In this document: piece after piece, positions 16,584-22,832 of the stretch
How positions within the stretch are numbered: position 1 is the stretch's first letter
How the letters are laid out: each line of letters starts with the position of its first letter
Source of the DNA: Candidatus Iainarchaeum sp.
GTDB lineage: Archaea; B1Sed10-29; WALL01
Reading direction: 5' to 3'
Assembly (NCBI GenBank): GCA_023129115.1
Contig: JAGMCR010000001.1
Span: 1 to 64,000 of the forward strand
DNA: 64,000 nt
Made by a program: the position numbers and the translations under genes
The notes under the pieces: model-generated
What the model saw: only the letters and a program-made list of their open reading frames with translations
What the model was told of the DNA's origin: nothing
Database searches by the model: none

Positions 16584-17189
16584 ATGCTTGGCATCGCGCT
16601 CGTGTCAGGAGGCATCGACTCCCCAGTGGCCGCGCACCTGACGGCCAAAAAAGCGGACCTGGTCCCGGTCTACTTCGACAACGACCCGTTCGCCGGCAAG
16701 GGCACGAGGCAGCGCGCACTGAAGGCAATAGCCAAGCTCCGCTCGCTACACAAAAACATTCTTGACCCCATTGTCTTCAGCCACGGCCCAGCGCTCAAAG
16801 CGTTCGCGGACAATTGCGACCGCAAGTACCAGTGCCTCTTCTGCAAGCGAATGATGGTCCGTGTCGCGTCGCGGCTCGGCGAGGGCGAGGGCGCCAGGTT
16901 CCTCGTCATGGGCGACTCGCTCGGACAGGTTGCTTCGCAGACGCTTTACAACATCGTGGTCACCGAAAATGCTTCGTCGCTCCCGGTTGCGAGGCCGCTC
17001 GTGGGCATGGACAAGATAGAAATCGAGAAAATCGCCAAGGAAATCGGCACCTTCGGCATCTCCATCGAAAAAGCCGTGTGCTGCTCCATCGTGCCCGACA
17101 AGCCCTCGACAAAAGCAACCATTGAGGCCCTGGAGGCAGAGGAGGCCAAGCTCGACGTCCCCGCGCTTACGGACGCGTACTTCCAGTAA
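16584..17189 (+). CDS. ThiI-type PP-loop sulfurtransferase domain (no THUMP domain)
   Basis: A 201-aa stand-alone AANH/PP-loop domain homologous to the C-terminal half of ThiI, which adenylates uridine-8 of tRNA for 4-thiouridine formation. Motifs: LVSGGIDSPVAAHL (pyrophosphate loop), YFDNDPFAGKG, YQCLFCKRMM (cysteines in the position used for persulfide transfer), MGDSLGQVASQTLYNI, and RPLVGMDKIEIEKIAKEIGT. The THUMP and NFLD domains of complete ThiI are missing. A THUMP-bearing protein is encoded 2.3 kb upstream fused to a methyltransferase, so tRNA binding may come from another subunit. Sulfur could come from the IscS/SufS proteins at 31-34 kb. Confidence 0.85.
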   Translation: MLGIALVSGGIDSPVAAHLTAKKADLVPVYFDNDPFAGKGTRQRALKAIAKLRSLHKNILDPIVFSHGPALKAFADNCDRKYQCLFCKRMMVRVASRLGEGEGARFLVMGDSLGQVASQTLYNIVVTENASSLPVARPLVGMDKIEIEKIAKEIGTFGISIEKAVCCSIVPDKPSTKATIEALEAEEAKLDVPALTDAYFQ

Positions 17190-17287
17190 CGCTTTTATCC
17201 CTCCCGCGTTTCTGCGTACGAGACCATGCCCCTCGGCAGGGCGTAGGGAGACTTGTTTTTAAATGGGGTTGCCCCCAACTTTTTGTT

Positions 17288-17614
17288 GTGGACTGCAAGA
17301 AAGAAGTATTAAAGAAGCTCAAGGGCTTGCAGCAGGGGAGTATCGTCTTCACGACTCATGCCGCTCTCCAGGCCAAAGTACGCCAGGTGAGCCTTGAGGA
17401 AGTGGAGAAAAACCTTTTGAGCCCCCGGCGATTGAGGTATGCTGAGAGGCAAGCGTCTCGCAAGGGGGAGTCCAAATACAATTGTTATTTTGGTTATAGC
17501 CGGACAATGGTCCACAGATACGTAATCGTTATTAACGCCAAAGCCGTGGTTGTTACGATTATCAAGATAAAGAAGCGCTGGCAGAGGAGGATTGAGAAAC
17601 GTGGCAAAAAGTGA
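17288..17614 (+). CDS. DUF4258-like protein, possible toxin component
   Basis: A 108-aa basic protein with the DUF4258 pattern: TTHAALQAKVRQVSLEEVEK near the N-terminus, YNCYFGYSRTMVHRYVIVIN strands, then AVVVTIIKIKKRW. GTG 17288 lies about 28 nt after TTTTTAAAT (leaderless). DUF4258 genes are often adjacent to DUF2283 genes, as here, and the pair is suspected to be a toxin-antitoxin-like module; that is an inference from synteny. The 3' end overlaps the following gene by 14 nt. Confidence 0.65.
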   Translation: MDCKKEVLKKLKGLQQGSIVFTTHAALQAKVRQVSLEEVEKNLLSPRRLRYAERQASRKGESKYNCYFGYSRTMVHRYVIVINAKAVVVTIIKIKKRWQRRIEKRGKK

Positions 17615-17951
17615 GTTCAGTTATGACGCAGAAAGCGATGACTTGTTTTTGTATCGTAAGGGCTCAAAGTCTAGTGGCAGCGTCGAGCTTGGCAACATAA
17701 TCCTTGACTTCGACAAGAACGGTGTCAACGCCCTCCAGTTTATTGAGGCGACTGAAACGCTTTCGGGGATTGTTGGATTGAGGGTGACGAAGAAAATGCT
17801 TTCTTCGATTACTGCTGTTAGCCTGGACTCTGAGGTCAAGGGCGGAAACTTGATTGTCCGCTTTGGTGTAGTGGCCATGGACATGAAATTGGCTGCGCCC
17901 ATAGTCGTCCCCGGATTCAAGCACAAAAGCCCGGCCCTGGCTTTCGCGTAA
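17601..17951 (+). CDS. DUF2283-family protein, possible antitoxin partner
   Basis: A 116-aa protein starting SEFSYDAESDDLFLYRKGSK, the classic DUF2283 opening (F-x-Y-D-x-E-x-D-x-L-Y), followed by SVELGNIILDFDKNGVNALQFI. GTG 17601 is chosen because GGAGG (17586-17590) stands 10 nt upstream; TTG 17592 would sit directly on that site. It overlaps the DUF4258 gene, so expression is coupled. Function is unproven; antitoxin is the working guess. Confidence 0.75.
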   Translation: MAKSEFSYDAESDDLFLYRKGSKSSGSVELGNIILDFDKNGVNALQFIEATETLSGIVGLRVTKKMLSSITAVSLDSEVKGGNLIVRFGVVAMDMKLAAPIVVPGFKHKSPALAFA

Positions 17952-18032
17952 TGCAAAATGCTCACTTGGGTGCACTCAATAAAGCACGCAAAGAAGTAAC
18001 GTTTTTATCTCTAGCTTGTGTTATCTTAGTGA

Positions 18033-18614
18033 ATGGCTGACGAGCGCGTAATTCGTATTAATGGAAAGGACTACGTAGTGCCTTACATGAAGAACGGCTA
18101 TTGGCGCAAGGAGAGGGATGCACACATAATCGCTGTCACCGCTCACCACAAGAACCCTAAAGACGTACTGGTGTGGCGAAAGGAGTCTAACACGCTGCCA
18201 TGGATGCAGGTGTATGCAACGTCCGCCAAGCTCAAAGACGGGAAGATAGTTGAGGCCGAAGAACCACCAGAGGTCACGAGCAAACGCTCTCCTATCGAAC
18301 CTCATGAATGGCACTTGTCTATAGCCTCCCCAGAAGACCGAGGGAAAGGGCTCGGAAGACTCGCGAAACGCATACTAACGCTTGTGGAAAAGGACTTAGG
18401 GAGGAAGAGTGTGGCTTTCCCGAAGTGGGAGGACCAGTGGAGGATACCGAAAGAAGTTAGGGATGGCTTCTTCAAGGATGTGTTCAAGCGTAAGAAAGAC
18501 CACCGGGAAATGGAAGGCCGTGTCAAAGACGTGCTCAAAAAACCGGGGGCCAAGCTCCTAAAAATACATTGGATTGGCACCAATCCCCGTAAACGCAAGC
18601 CCCTGAAAAAGTAA
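18033..18614 (+). CDS. Unknown protein with GNAT-like motif
   Basis: A 193-aa basic protein. The central EWHLSIASPEDRGKGLGRLAKRI segment contains the RGxGLG pattern of acetyl-CoA binding in GNAT acetyltransferases, followed by a helix, which is the best clue to its fold. The N-terminal part (INGKDYVVPYMKNGYWRKE) and the Lys/Arg-rich C-terminus are not recognised. The leaderless ATG is 27 nt after TTTTTATC. A preceding 13-codon frame (17958-17999) ends in the TAA that opens the promoter and may be a gene remnant. Confidence 0.5.
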   Translation: MADERVIRINGKDYVVPYMKNGYWRKERDAHIIAVTAHHKNPKDVLVWRKESNTLPWMQVYATSAKLKDGKIVEAEEPPEVTSKRSPIEPHEWHLSIASPEDRGKGLGRLAKRILTLVEKDLGRKSVAFPKWEDQWRIPKEVRDGFFKDVFKRKKDHREMEGRVKDVLKKPGAKLLKIHWIGTNPRKRKPLKK

Positions 18615-18645
18615 CGCTTTTATCCCTCCTCTGCGTTTGTTTGGT

Positions 18646-18975
18646 GTGTTGTTTTGGATTGGGGTTTTATTGGTGTACCTTGTTGGCGGGAGCCTGGTTT
18701 TCCTGGCCCACAGGCACGCCAAGAAACGCCCTGACTTGTCGCTGCTTGCCCTAGGGTTCGCGGCTGGCCTGGGGCTCATGTCGATTGTGGGCATTCCAAT
18801 ACTCTTGGCGGCGGGGTACTTGTTCGTTAAGCAAGGCGTTAAGATGGAGTGCAAGCCGGGCGAGGAAGCGAAGAGGGCGTTGGTTGGCGTCGGCGTGATA
18901 GCGGTGTTCCTCCTGGGTGCTGGCGTGGTAATTGTTGGCTCGTGGGTTATCCGCGTAATGGAGTTAGTTTTATAA
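18646..18975 (+). CDS. Small membrane protein, unknown
   Basis: About 109 residues with three hydrophobic segments (LFWIGVLLVYLVGGSLVFLA, LALGFAAGLGLMSIVGIPIL with the following LLAAGYLF, and VGVGVIAVFLLGAGVVIVGS) separated by a short basic loop and a charged ECKPGEEAKR linker. GTG 18646 fits the TATA box at 18618-18625 (leaderless spacing); TTG 18637 is an alternative. It is followed by a second small membrane-protein gene with its own TATA box. No family recognised. Confidence 0.5.
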   Translation: MLFWIGVLLVYLVGGSLVFLAHRHAKKRPDLSLLALGFAAGLGLMSIVGIPILLAAGYLFVKQGVKMECKPGEEAKRALVGVGVIAVFLLGAGVVIVGSWVIRVMELVL

Positions 18976-18998
18976 ACCCCCTAGGCGTATTTAGGCTT

Positions 18999-19271
18999 AT
19001 GGACGCTTTTTTGAAAAAGCTGCTGATTTATGTTGGCGTTTTTTTGGCTGGGTTTGTGGCTACAATTGCCTTAGTCTTCATGGGGCTGTCGATTATAGGC
19101 AACCTGCTTATGTTCGGCATTCACCTGTGGTTCATGTACGTGGTCTACAACGATGCCAAGGCAATCGGTGTCAATGAAAACTGGTGGCTGGTAATATTAG
19201 TCCTTGGGCCCATTGGTGGGTTCATCTACTACTTGGTGACTAAGGACAAAAGGGGCCCACCAGCCCCTTAA
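18999..19271 (+). CDS. Small membrane protein with PLDc_N-like segment
   Basis: A 90-aa protein with an N-terminal double hydrophobic stretch (LIYVGVFLAGFVATIALVFM and IIGNLLMFGIHLWFMYVV), then NDAKAIGVNENWWLVILVLG followed by PIGGFIYYLV and a basic tail. The last part resembles the short phospholipase-D nuclease N-terminal membrane domain found in many small prokaryotic membrane proteins. ATG 18999 lies 28 nt after TTTTATAAA (leaderless). Role unknown. Confidence 0.55.
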   Translation: MDAFLKKLLIYVGVFLAGFVATIALVFMGLSIIGNLLMFGIHLWFMYVVYNDAKAIGVNENWWLVILVLGPIGGFIYYLVTKDKRGPPAP

Positions 19272-19375
19272 CCCTTTTTTTATTCGGCCGGCTGGCGAAT
19301 GGCCATGTAAGACCTGTCGCCTGCTGGCGTGACCCTTATCTCCCCACCAAGACGTACTTCTGGATTAAAAAGGTT

Positions 19376-20176
19376 TCATGGCGCGACGGCCAGAAATATG
19401 CTTGCCCCAACAAGTATTGCGTTAGCCAGCAGTGAGCACGCCCAATAAAGTTTTCTGACGATTTCAGGCGTGTGCGGGTCGAGGCTGATGATTCCAAGTG
19501 TGACAATGATTATTATTGGGAGCATGGCGTAGACGACGTATTGGCCGCCGAATCGTGCCACTGACTGGAACACTAGCGCCACTAGGATTATGGTTGCGAT
19601 GAACGCTGATATGAATGACCCGCCTTTCCTGACCTTGTTGGCGAAAAACGTTTGTATTGAGGCGAGGGCTATTGAGGCCGGGGCTGCCAGGGCGCCCTGT
19701 GTTGTCGCGACGATTATTACGAAGGTTATCGGGAGTACGAAGAGCACGTACCCCATGCCAACCAGGATTGGGATGCCTATAACAAAAAGCAACAGTTTTT
19801 CTTTGCCTTTCAAGAAATTGGCGAGACGCATGACGAGGTCCGCGATGAACCGTGGGACTTTTATCCGCAGGGTTTTTGGCGGTATGCTATCGCATTGTGG
19901 GCATTGCTTGAACTTCGTTTCGCTTGTGTAGCCACACTTTTTGCACGAGTACACGGGCTTTTCCCGTTTTGCGTATTCTTCCTGGTTGGAGACGTGGGCT
20001 TGGGTGGGGCTGCTAAGCTTTTCAAGTTGTTCTATTGGCGGAGGTAGAATTTCGTTGTTGGACCCGTGCCTGAACCCCTTTTCCTCGAATGTTTTTGCCG
20101 CTTTGGGCGGCAATTCGTCCCACGTCTTGACTTCTTTGCCGTTGACGCGTATCGTCGCGGTTCTAACAGGGTCCAT
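19376..20176 (-). CDS. Zinc-ribbon membrane protein, unknown
   Basis: A 266-aa protein with a soluble N-terminus containing a CxxC-x(n)-CxxC zinc ribbon (YSCKKCGYTSETKFKQCPQC, about residues 77-96) and a C-terminal region of about six hydrophobic helices. ATG 20176 is preferred over TTG 20182 because it lies near the TATA half (TTTTTATTCC, minus strand) of a divergent promoter at 20201. Zinc ribbons on small archaeal membrane proteins usually mediate assembly or nucleic-acid contacts; nothing more specific can be said. Confidence 0.6.
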   Translation of the reverse strand: MDPVRTATIRVNGKEVKTWDELPPKAAKTFEEKGFRHGSNNEILPPPIEQLEKLSSPTQAHVSNQEEYAKREKPVYSCKKCGYTSETKFKQCPQCDSIPPKTLRIKVPRFIADLVMRLANFLKGKEKLLLFVIGIPILVGMGYVLFVLPITFVIIVATTQGALAAPASIALASIQTFFANKVRKGGSFISAFIATIILVALVFQSVARFGGQYVVYAMLPIIIIVTLGIISLDPHTPEIVRKLYWACSLLANAILVGASIFLAVAP

Positions 20177-20200
20177 GCTCAACCCAAGGCACTCCCGGAA

Positions 20201-20216
20201 TAAAAACGTTTTTATA
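20201..20216. promoter_or_regulatory. Palindromic divergent TATA promoter
   Basis: TAAAAACGTTTTTA (20201-20214) is a perfect palindrome that supplies a TTTTTAT box in both directions, for the zinc-ribbon gene (ATG 20176) and for the threonine-rich surface protein (ATG 20253, with GAGTGATG as ribosome-binding site). Confidence 0.6.
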
Positions 20217-20252
20217 CTCTTGTTCTGTATCTATCGCCAAGAGTGATGCTCC

Positions 20253-20720
20253 ATGAAAAAAGTGCAGTTGGCCCTCCTCGGGGCCGCAGCAATCGTGTTC
20301 CTCATAATCATTATGCTCGTGGGGGCCCTCGGCGTCGTCGGCTACCTGTACCTCAAGTCCAACCCAAACGTCGGCACGTTCAACTACAGCTCGTACAATG
20401 ACTCCGCAGAGGTCACCATCACGCCCACGCCCACCGCGACCGCGACTCCGACGCCAACAGCCACTCCGACGGCCACGCCGACCGCTACCCCCGCACCCAA
20501 CGCCACTGCCACTCCCACCCCGACTGCTACGCCCACAGCCACGCCACTGCCTAGCGACTGCGTTACGTATGAAGGCAAGTCCGAGCACGGCGACCGCGTG
20601 TGCGGCGGCAAGGACGCCGACGCTTCCAAGAAGTACGTGTGGGAGTGCCAGGACGGGACGTGGACCTACATACAGACGTGCAGCTCGTCCAGTGCGTGCA
20701 GCGACGGCGTGTGCGGCTGA
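20253..20720 (+). CDS. Membrane-anchored protein with Thr/Pro linker and Cys-rich domain
   Basis: A 155-aa protein with an N-terminal membrane anchor (ALLGAAAIVFLIIIMLVGAL), a short extracellular segment, a roughly 45-residue TPTPTATA-type linker and a C-terminal domain with six cysteines (CVTYEGKSEHGDRVCGG ... WECQDGTWTYIQTCSSSSAC ... GVCG). The linker is typical of O-glycosylated spacers on archaeal surface proteins, and the cysteines would pair as disulfides outside the cell. The repetitive linker DNA may vary in length between strains. Confidence 0.65.
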   Translation: MKKVQLALLGAAAIVFLIIIMLVGALGVVGYLYLKSNPNVGTFNYSSYNDSAEVTITPTPTATATPTPTATPTATPTATPAPNATATPTPTATPTATPLPSDCVTYEGKSEHGDRVCGGKDADASKKYVWECQDGTWTYIQTCSSSSACSDGVCG

Positions 20721-20766
20721 AGGCTTTTATAGCTTTGCAACTGCAATTACAGCTCTAGGTGTTGAC

Positions 20767-21555
20767 ATGGTTTTCGAAAATTTTACTGTTGACGAGGCGG
20801 ACGTGAGCCGCGCCATTATCCGGGAGTTCATGAAGGAGCTGGACGCAATGGCAGAGACAGACGTAATCATTGTCGGTGCAGGCCCCGCTGGGGCAGTCGC
20901 CGCCAGGAAGCTGGCGGAGCAAGGCATTGACACGCTGTTGATTGAAAAAAACGTGAAGCCGGGCGGGGGCATGTATCTCGGCGGCATGCTCATGAACAAG
21001 CTCGTCGTCGAAAAGCCCGCAATTTACTTGCTGGAAGAGGTGGGGGTCAAGTCACTAAAGCTCTACAAGGAAGGGCTTTACGTCGCGGACGCGTATGAGG
21101 TCTCGACCAAGCTTTTGGCGAGCGCGTTTGACGCTGGCGCCAAGATGCTTAACGCGGTCGAGGTCGCGGACGTTGTCTACCGGCCCGACAAAATCGCGGG
21201 CGTTGTCGTGAACTGGCACGCAATAAGCTACCTGCCGAAAGTGCTTACTTGTGTCGACCCATTGGCGTTCAAGAGCAAGATGGTGATTGACGCGACGGGC
21301 CACGGCGCGGAAATCGCGAAAATCGCGGGCAGAAAACTTGGCTTTGAGGTCCACGGCTGCGAGGGCAGCATGTGGATGGCCGAGGCCGAGAAAGCGACGC
21401 TGGAGAACACGAAAGAGATTTATCCCGGGCTTATTGTCGCTGGAATGGCGGCAAACAGCGCGTTCGGCCTGCCAAGGATGGGCCCGCTGTTCGGGGCAAT
21501 GTTCTTGTCCGGAGAAAAGGCCGCGGGGCTCGCCGCAGCCAAGCTGAAGGGATAA
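20767..21555 (+). CDS. thi4: Thiamine thiazole synthase (Thi4 family) with cysteine at the sulfur-donor position
   Basis: A 262-aa FAD/NAD-dependent enzyme that makes the thiazole moiety of thiamine from NAD and glycine. Features: dinucleotide-binding VIIVGAGPAGAVAARKLAE (residues 33-51), IEKNVKPGGGMYLGGM, and ATGHGAEIAKI. At residue 162 the motif is TCVDPL. Methanogen enzymes have His here (HVDP) and use free sulfide, whereas yeast and plant enzymes have Cys (CMDP) and sacrifice that sulfur. This protein therefore carries the suicide-type residue. It is immediately upstream of the cysteine-synthase leader. A TTTTATAG box lies about 37 nt before the ATG. Confidence 0.9.
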   Translation: MVFENFTVDEADVSRAIIREFMKELDAMAETDVIIVGAGPAGAVAARKLAEQGIDTLLIEKNVKPGGGMYLGGMLMNKLVVEKPAIYLLEEVGVKSLKLYKEGLYVADAYEVSTKLLASAFDAGAKMLNAVEVADVVYRPDKIAGVVVNWHAISYLPKVLTCVDPLAFKSKMVIDATGHGAEIAKIAGRKLGFEVHGCEGSMWMAEAEKATLENTKEIYPGLIVAGMAANSAFGLPRMGPLFGAMFLSGEKAAGLAAAKLKG

Positions 21556-21589
21556 AGCTTAAATACTCCCTTTGGCAATAATCATGCTA

Positions 21590-21622
21590 ATGCAAGGTTT
21601 GGCCTGTTGCTGTTGTTGCTGA
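21590..21622 (+). CDS. Cysteine leader peptide (five consecutive Cys codons)
   Basis: ATG CAA GGT TTG GCC is followed by TGT TGC TGT TGT TGC and TGA, giving MQGLACCCCC. A TATA box (TTAAATA, 21559-21565) is centred 28 nt upstream, the leaderless spacing seen across this window; an ATG at 21584 would add two residues. The peptide sits 114 nt before cysteine synthase. Runs of codons for the pathway end-product are the hallmark of attenuation leaders, and here the Cys codons lie inside an RNA stem, so ribosome stalling on them would reshape the leader RNA. Confidence 0.7.
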   Translation: MQGLACCCCC

Positions 21623-21740
21623 GAAAGCAATCCAACTACTTCTTGCAATAGGCCACAAAAGCATTTCACATCGCCTACAGCCATTGCTGTTCGCCTGTTG
21701 CATGAACCCTCAAACAAAATCCGAGGTGACGACAGGTGAA
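21600..21740 (+). promoter_or_regulatory. Predicted four-segment attenuator controlling cysteine synthase translation
   Basis: Segment 1 (21601-21610, GGCCTGTTGC, covering Cys codons 1-2) pairs over 10 bp with segment 2 (21645-21654, GCAATAGGCC). Segment 3 (21693-21701, GCCTGTTGC) repeats segment 1 and pairs with the same segment 2. Segment 3, extended to 21690-21700, instead pairs over 11 bp (two G-U) with segment 4 (21730-21740, CGACAGGTGAA), which contains the cysteine-synthase GTG start. Stalling at Cys codons would free segment 2 to capture 3 and expose the start; fast translation would leave 1:2 and 3:4 paired and hide it. A small hairpin at 21616-21630 spans the leader stop codon. Confidence 0.6.
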
Positions 21741-22617
21741 AATGATTGAAATGGTTGGCGACACGCCAATAACAAATATCCCGGGGACAAGCGTGTGGAT
21801 GAAGCTAGAGTACTTCAATCCCACGGGAAGCATAAAGGACAGGGTGGCTGCTTCCATGGTCGAGGACGCCGAGCAAAAAGGCTTGCTGTCGAAAGGCGAC
21901 ACTATTGTCGAGCCCACCAGCGGCAACACTGGCATCGCGCTTTCTTTTGTCGCGGCAATGAAGGGCTACAAGGCAGTGCTCGTCATGCCGGAAAACGCGA
22001 CGGTCGAGCGCGTCAAGCTCATGAAGGCCTTCGGCGCCGAAGTCGTGCTGACTCCTGTCGGCGGCCACGTCGCCGGCGCGGTCGAAAAGGCAAGGCAGCT
22101 CGCCAGCGAAAGGGGGTGGGTCCTTTTGGACCAGTTCAGCAGCCAGGCAAACATAGCCGCCCACGAAAAAACCGGTGAAGAAGCCATGCGCCAGGCAGGC
22201 GGGTTTGACGCAGTCGTTGCGGGAATCGGGACCGGTGGGACACTCATGGGCGCCGGCAAAGCAGTGCGGCGCTCGAACCCGCGCGCCAGGCTGGTAGCTG
22301 TCGAGCCGGCAGAGGCGCCCGTGCTCTCCGAGGGAAGGGCGGGCTCCCACGGAATCGCGGGCATCAGTGACGGCTTTGTCCCCGCGATTTACGACAGCGG
22401 GGCTGTCGACGAAGTCGTGCGCGTGAGCACTGAAGAGGCAATTGAGGCCACTCGCCTGGCGGCCGGGAAATACGGCATTCTCGGCGGCGTGTCCACGGGA
22501 GCCAACTTGTTCGCGGCCCTCAAGGCACAAAAGCACGGGAAAGTATTGACCTTTGCCCCGGACTCGGGGATGAGGTACCTGAGCAATGGCGTGTACAACA
22601 TTAATTTAAAGGAATGA
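21736..22617 (+). CDS. Cysteine synthase (PLP-dependent, CysK/CysM family)
   Basis: A 293-aa fold-type II PLP enzyme that replaces the O-acetyl or O-phospho group of an activated serine with sulfide. Motifs: FNPTGSIKDRVA (PLP lysine near residue 36), EPTSGNTGIAL (phosphate and substrate loop), GTGGTLMGAGKAV (PLP-phosphate cradle), SHGIAGISDGFVP. O-acetylserine and O-phosphoserine substrates cannot be told apart by eye. GTG 21736 has GAGGTGA 6 nt upstream; ATG 21742 is an alternative. The start region is part of the predicted attenuator stem. tRNA-Cys lies 127 nt downstream, so supply and use of cysteine are encoded together. Confidence 0.93.
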   Translation: MKMIEMVGDTPITNIPGTSVWMKLEYFNPTGSIKDRVAASMVEDAEQKGLLSKGDTIVEPTSGNTGIALSFVAAMKGYKAVLVMPENATVERVKLMKAFGAEVVLTPVGGHVAGAVEKARQLASERGWVLLDQFSSQANIAAHEKTGEEAMRQAGGFDAVVAGIGTGGTLMGAGKAVRRSNPRARLVAVEPAEAPVLSEGRAGSHGIAGISDGFVPAIYDSGAVDEVVRVSTEEAIEATRLAAGKYGILGGVSTGANLFAALKAQKHGKVLTFAPDSGMRYLSNGVYNINLKE

Positions 22618-22652
22618 AGTTTATAACATTCTTGACTTGCAGAGGTAGCAAA

Positions 22653-22744
22653 CCAGCTGAAACGTCAGCACAGACAAGAATCCGTTGGGATTCACGTCAT
22701 GGCACCGTGTATGCGGATGCTTCGCATCCGGCATACGAGAGAAC
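22653..22744 (+). mobile_element. 92-nt hairpin element with 14-bp target duplication at the tRNA-Cys gene
   Basis: The 14-nt tRNA 5' sequence GCAGAGGTAGCAAA occurs twice, at 22639-22652 and as the true tRNA start 22745-22758. The 92 nt between are three hairpins: GCTGA-AACG-TCAGC, GAATCC-GTT-GGATTC, and GTATGC-GGATGC-TTC-GCATCC-GCATAC with one bulge. GGGATTCACGTCATGGCAC inside it recurs with one change at 39289-39309. Direct repeats flanking a structured segment are what insertion with target-site duplication leaves. The element is too short to encode its own transposase. Confidence 0.6.
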
Positions 22745-22815
22745 GCAGAGGTAGCAAAATGGCTTTGCACCCGCCTGCAGAGCGGGAGATGGGGGTTCAA
22801 ATCCCTCCCTCTGCT
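22745..22815 (+). tRNA. tRNA-Cys (anticodon GCA)
   Basis: A complete cloverleaf can be drawn: acceptor GCAGAGG/CCTCTGC, D stem GCAA/TTGC with loop AATGGCT, anticodon stem CCCGC/GCGGG with loop CTGCAGA (anticodon GCA), variable AGATG, T stem GGGGG/CCCTC with loop TTCAAAT. The discriminator is T (U73), the identity base of tRNA-Cys. CCA is not encoded. The nearest TATA-like boxes (22605, 22619) lie before the inserted hairpin element, so the mature 5' end would need RNase P cleavage of a roughly 100-nt leader. Confidence 0.93.
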
Positions 22816-22832
22816 TTTTTGGAGTGCTGTCT

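Noticed and set aside
17226-17246. Mini-ORF MPLGRA before the DUF4258 gene, possible leader or small RNA
   Set aside because: No run of regulatory codons; only a small GCCC/GGGC hairpin; position relative to the TATA box is poor.
20384-20629. Val/Gly-rich minus-strand frame opposite the TPT linker
   Set aside because: Shadow of the Thr/Pro-coding repeat of the surface protein.
21559-21684. 41-aa minus-strand frame with six consecutive Gln (MAVGDVKCFCGLLQEVV...)
   Set aside because: It is the mirror of the Cys codon run; it has no promoter or ribosome-binding site, and the plus strand explains the region better as a leader peptide and attenuator.
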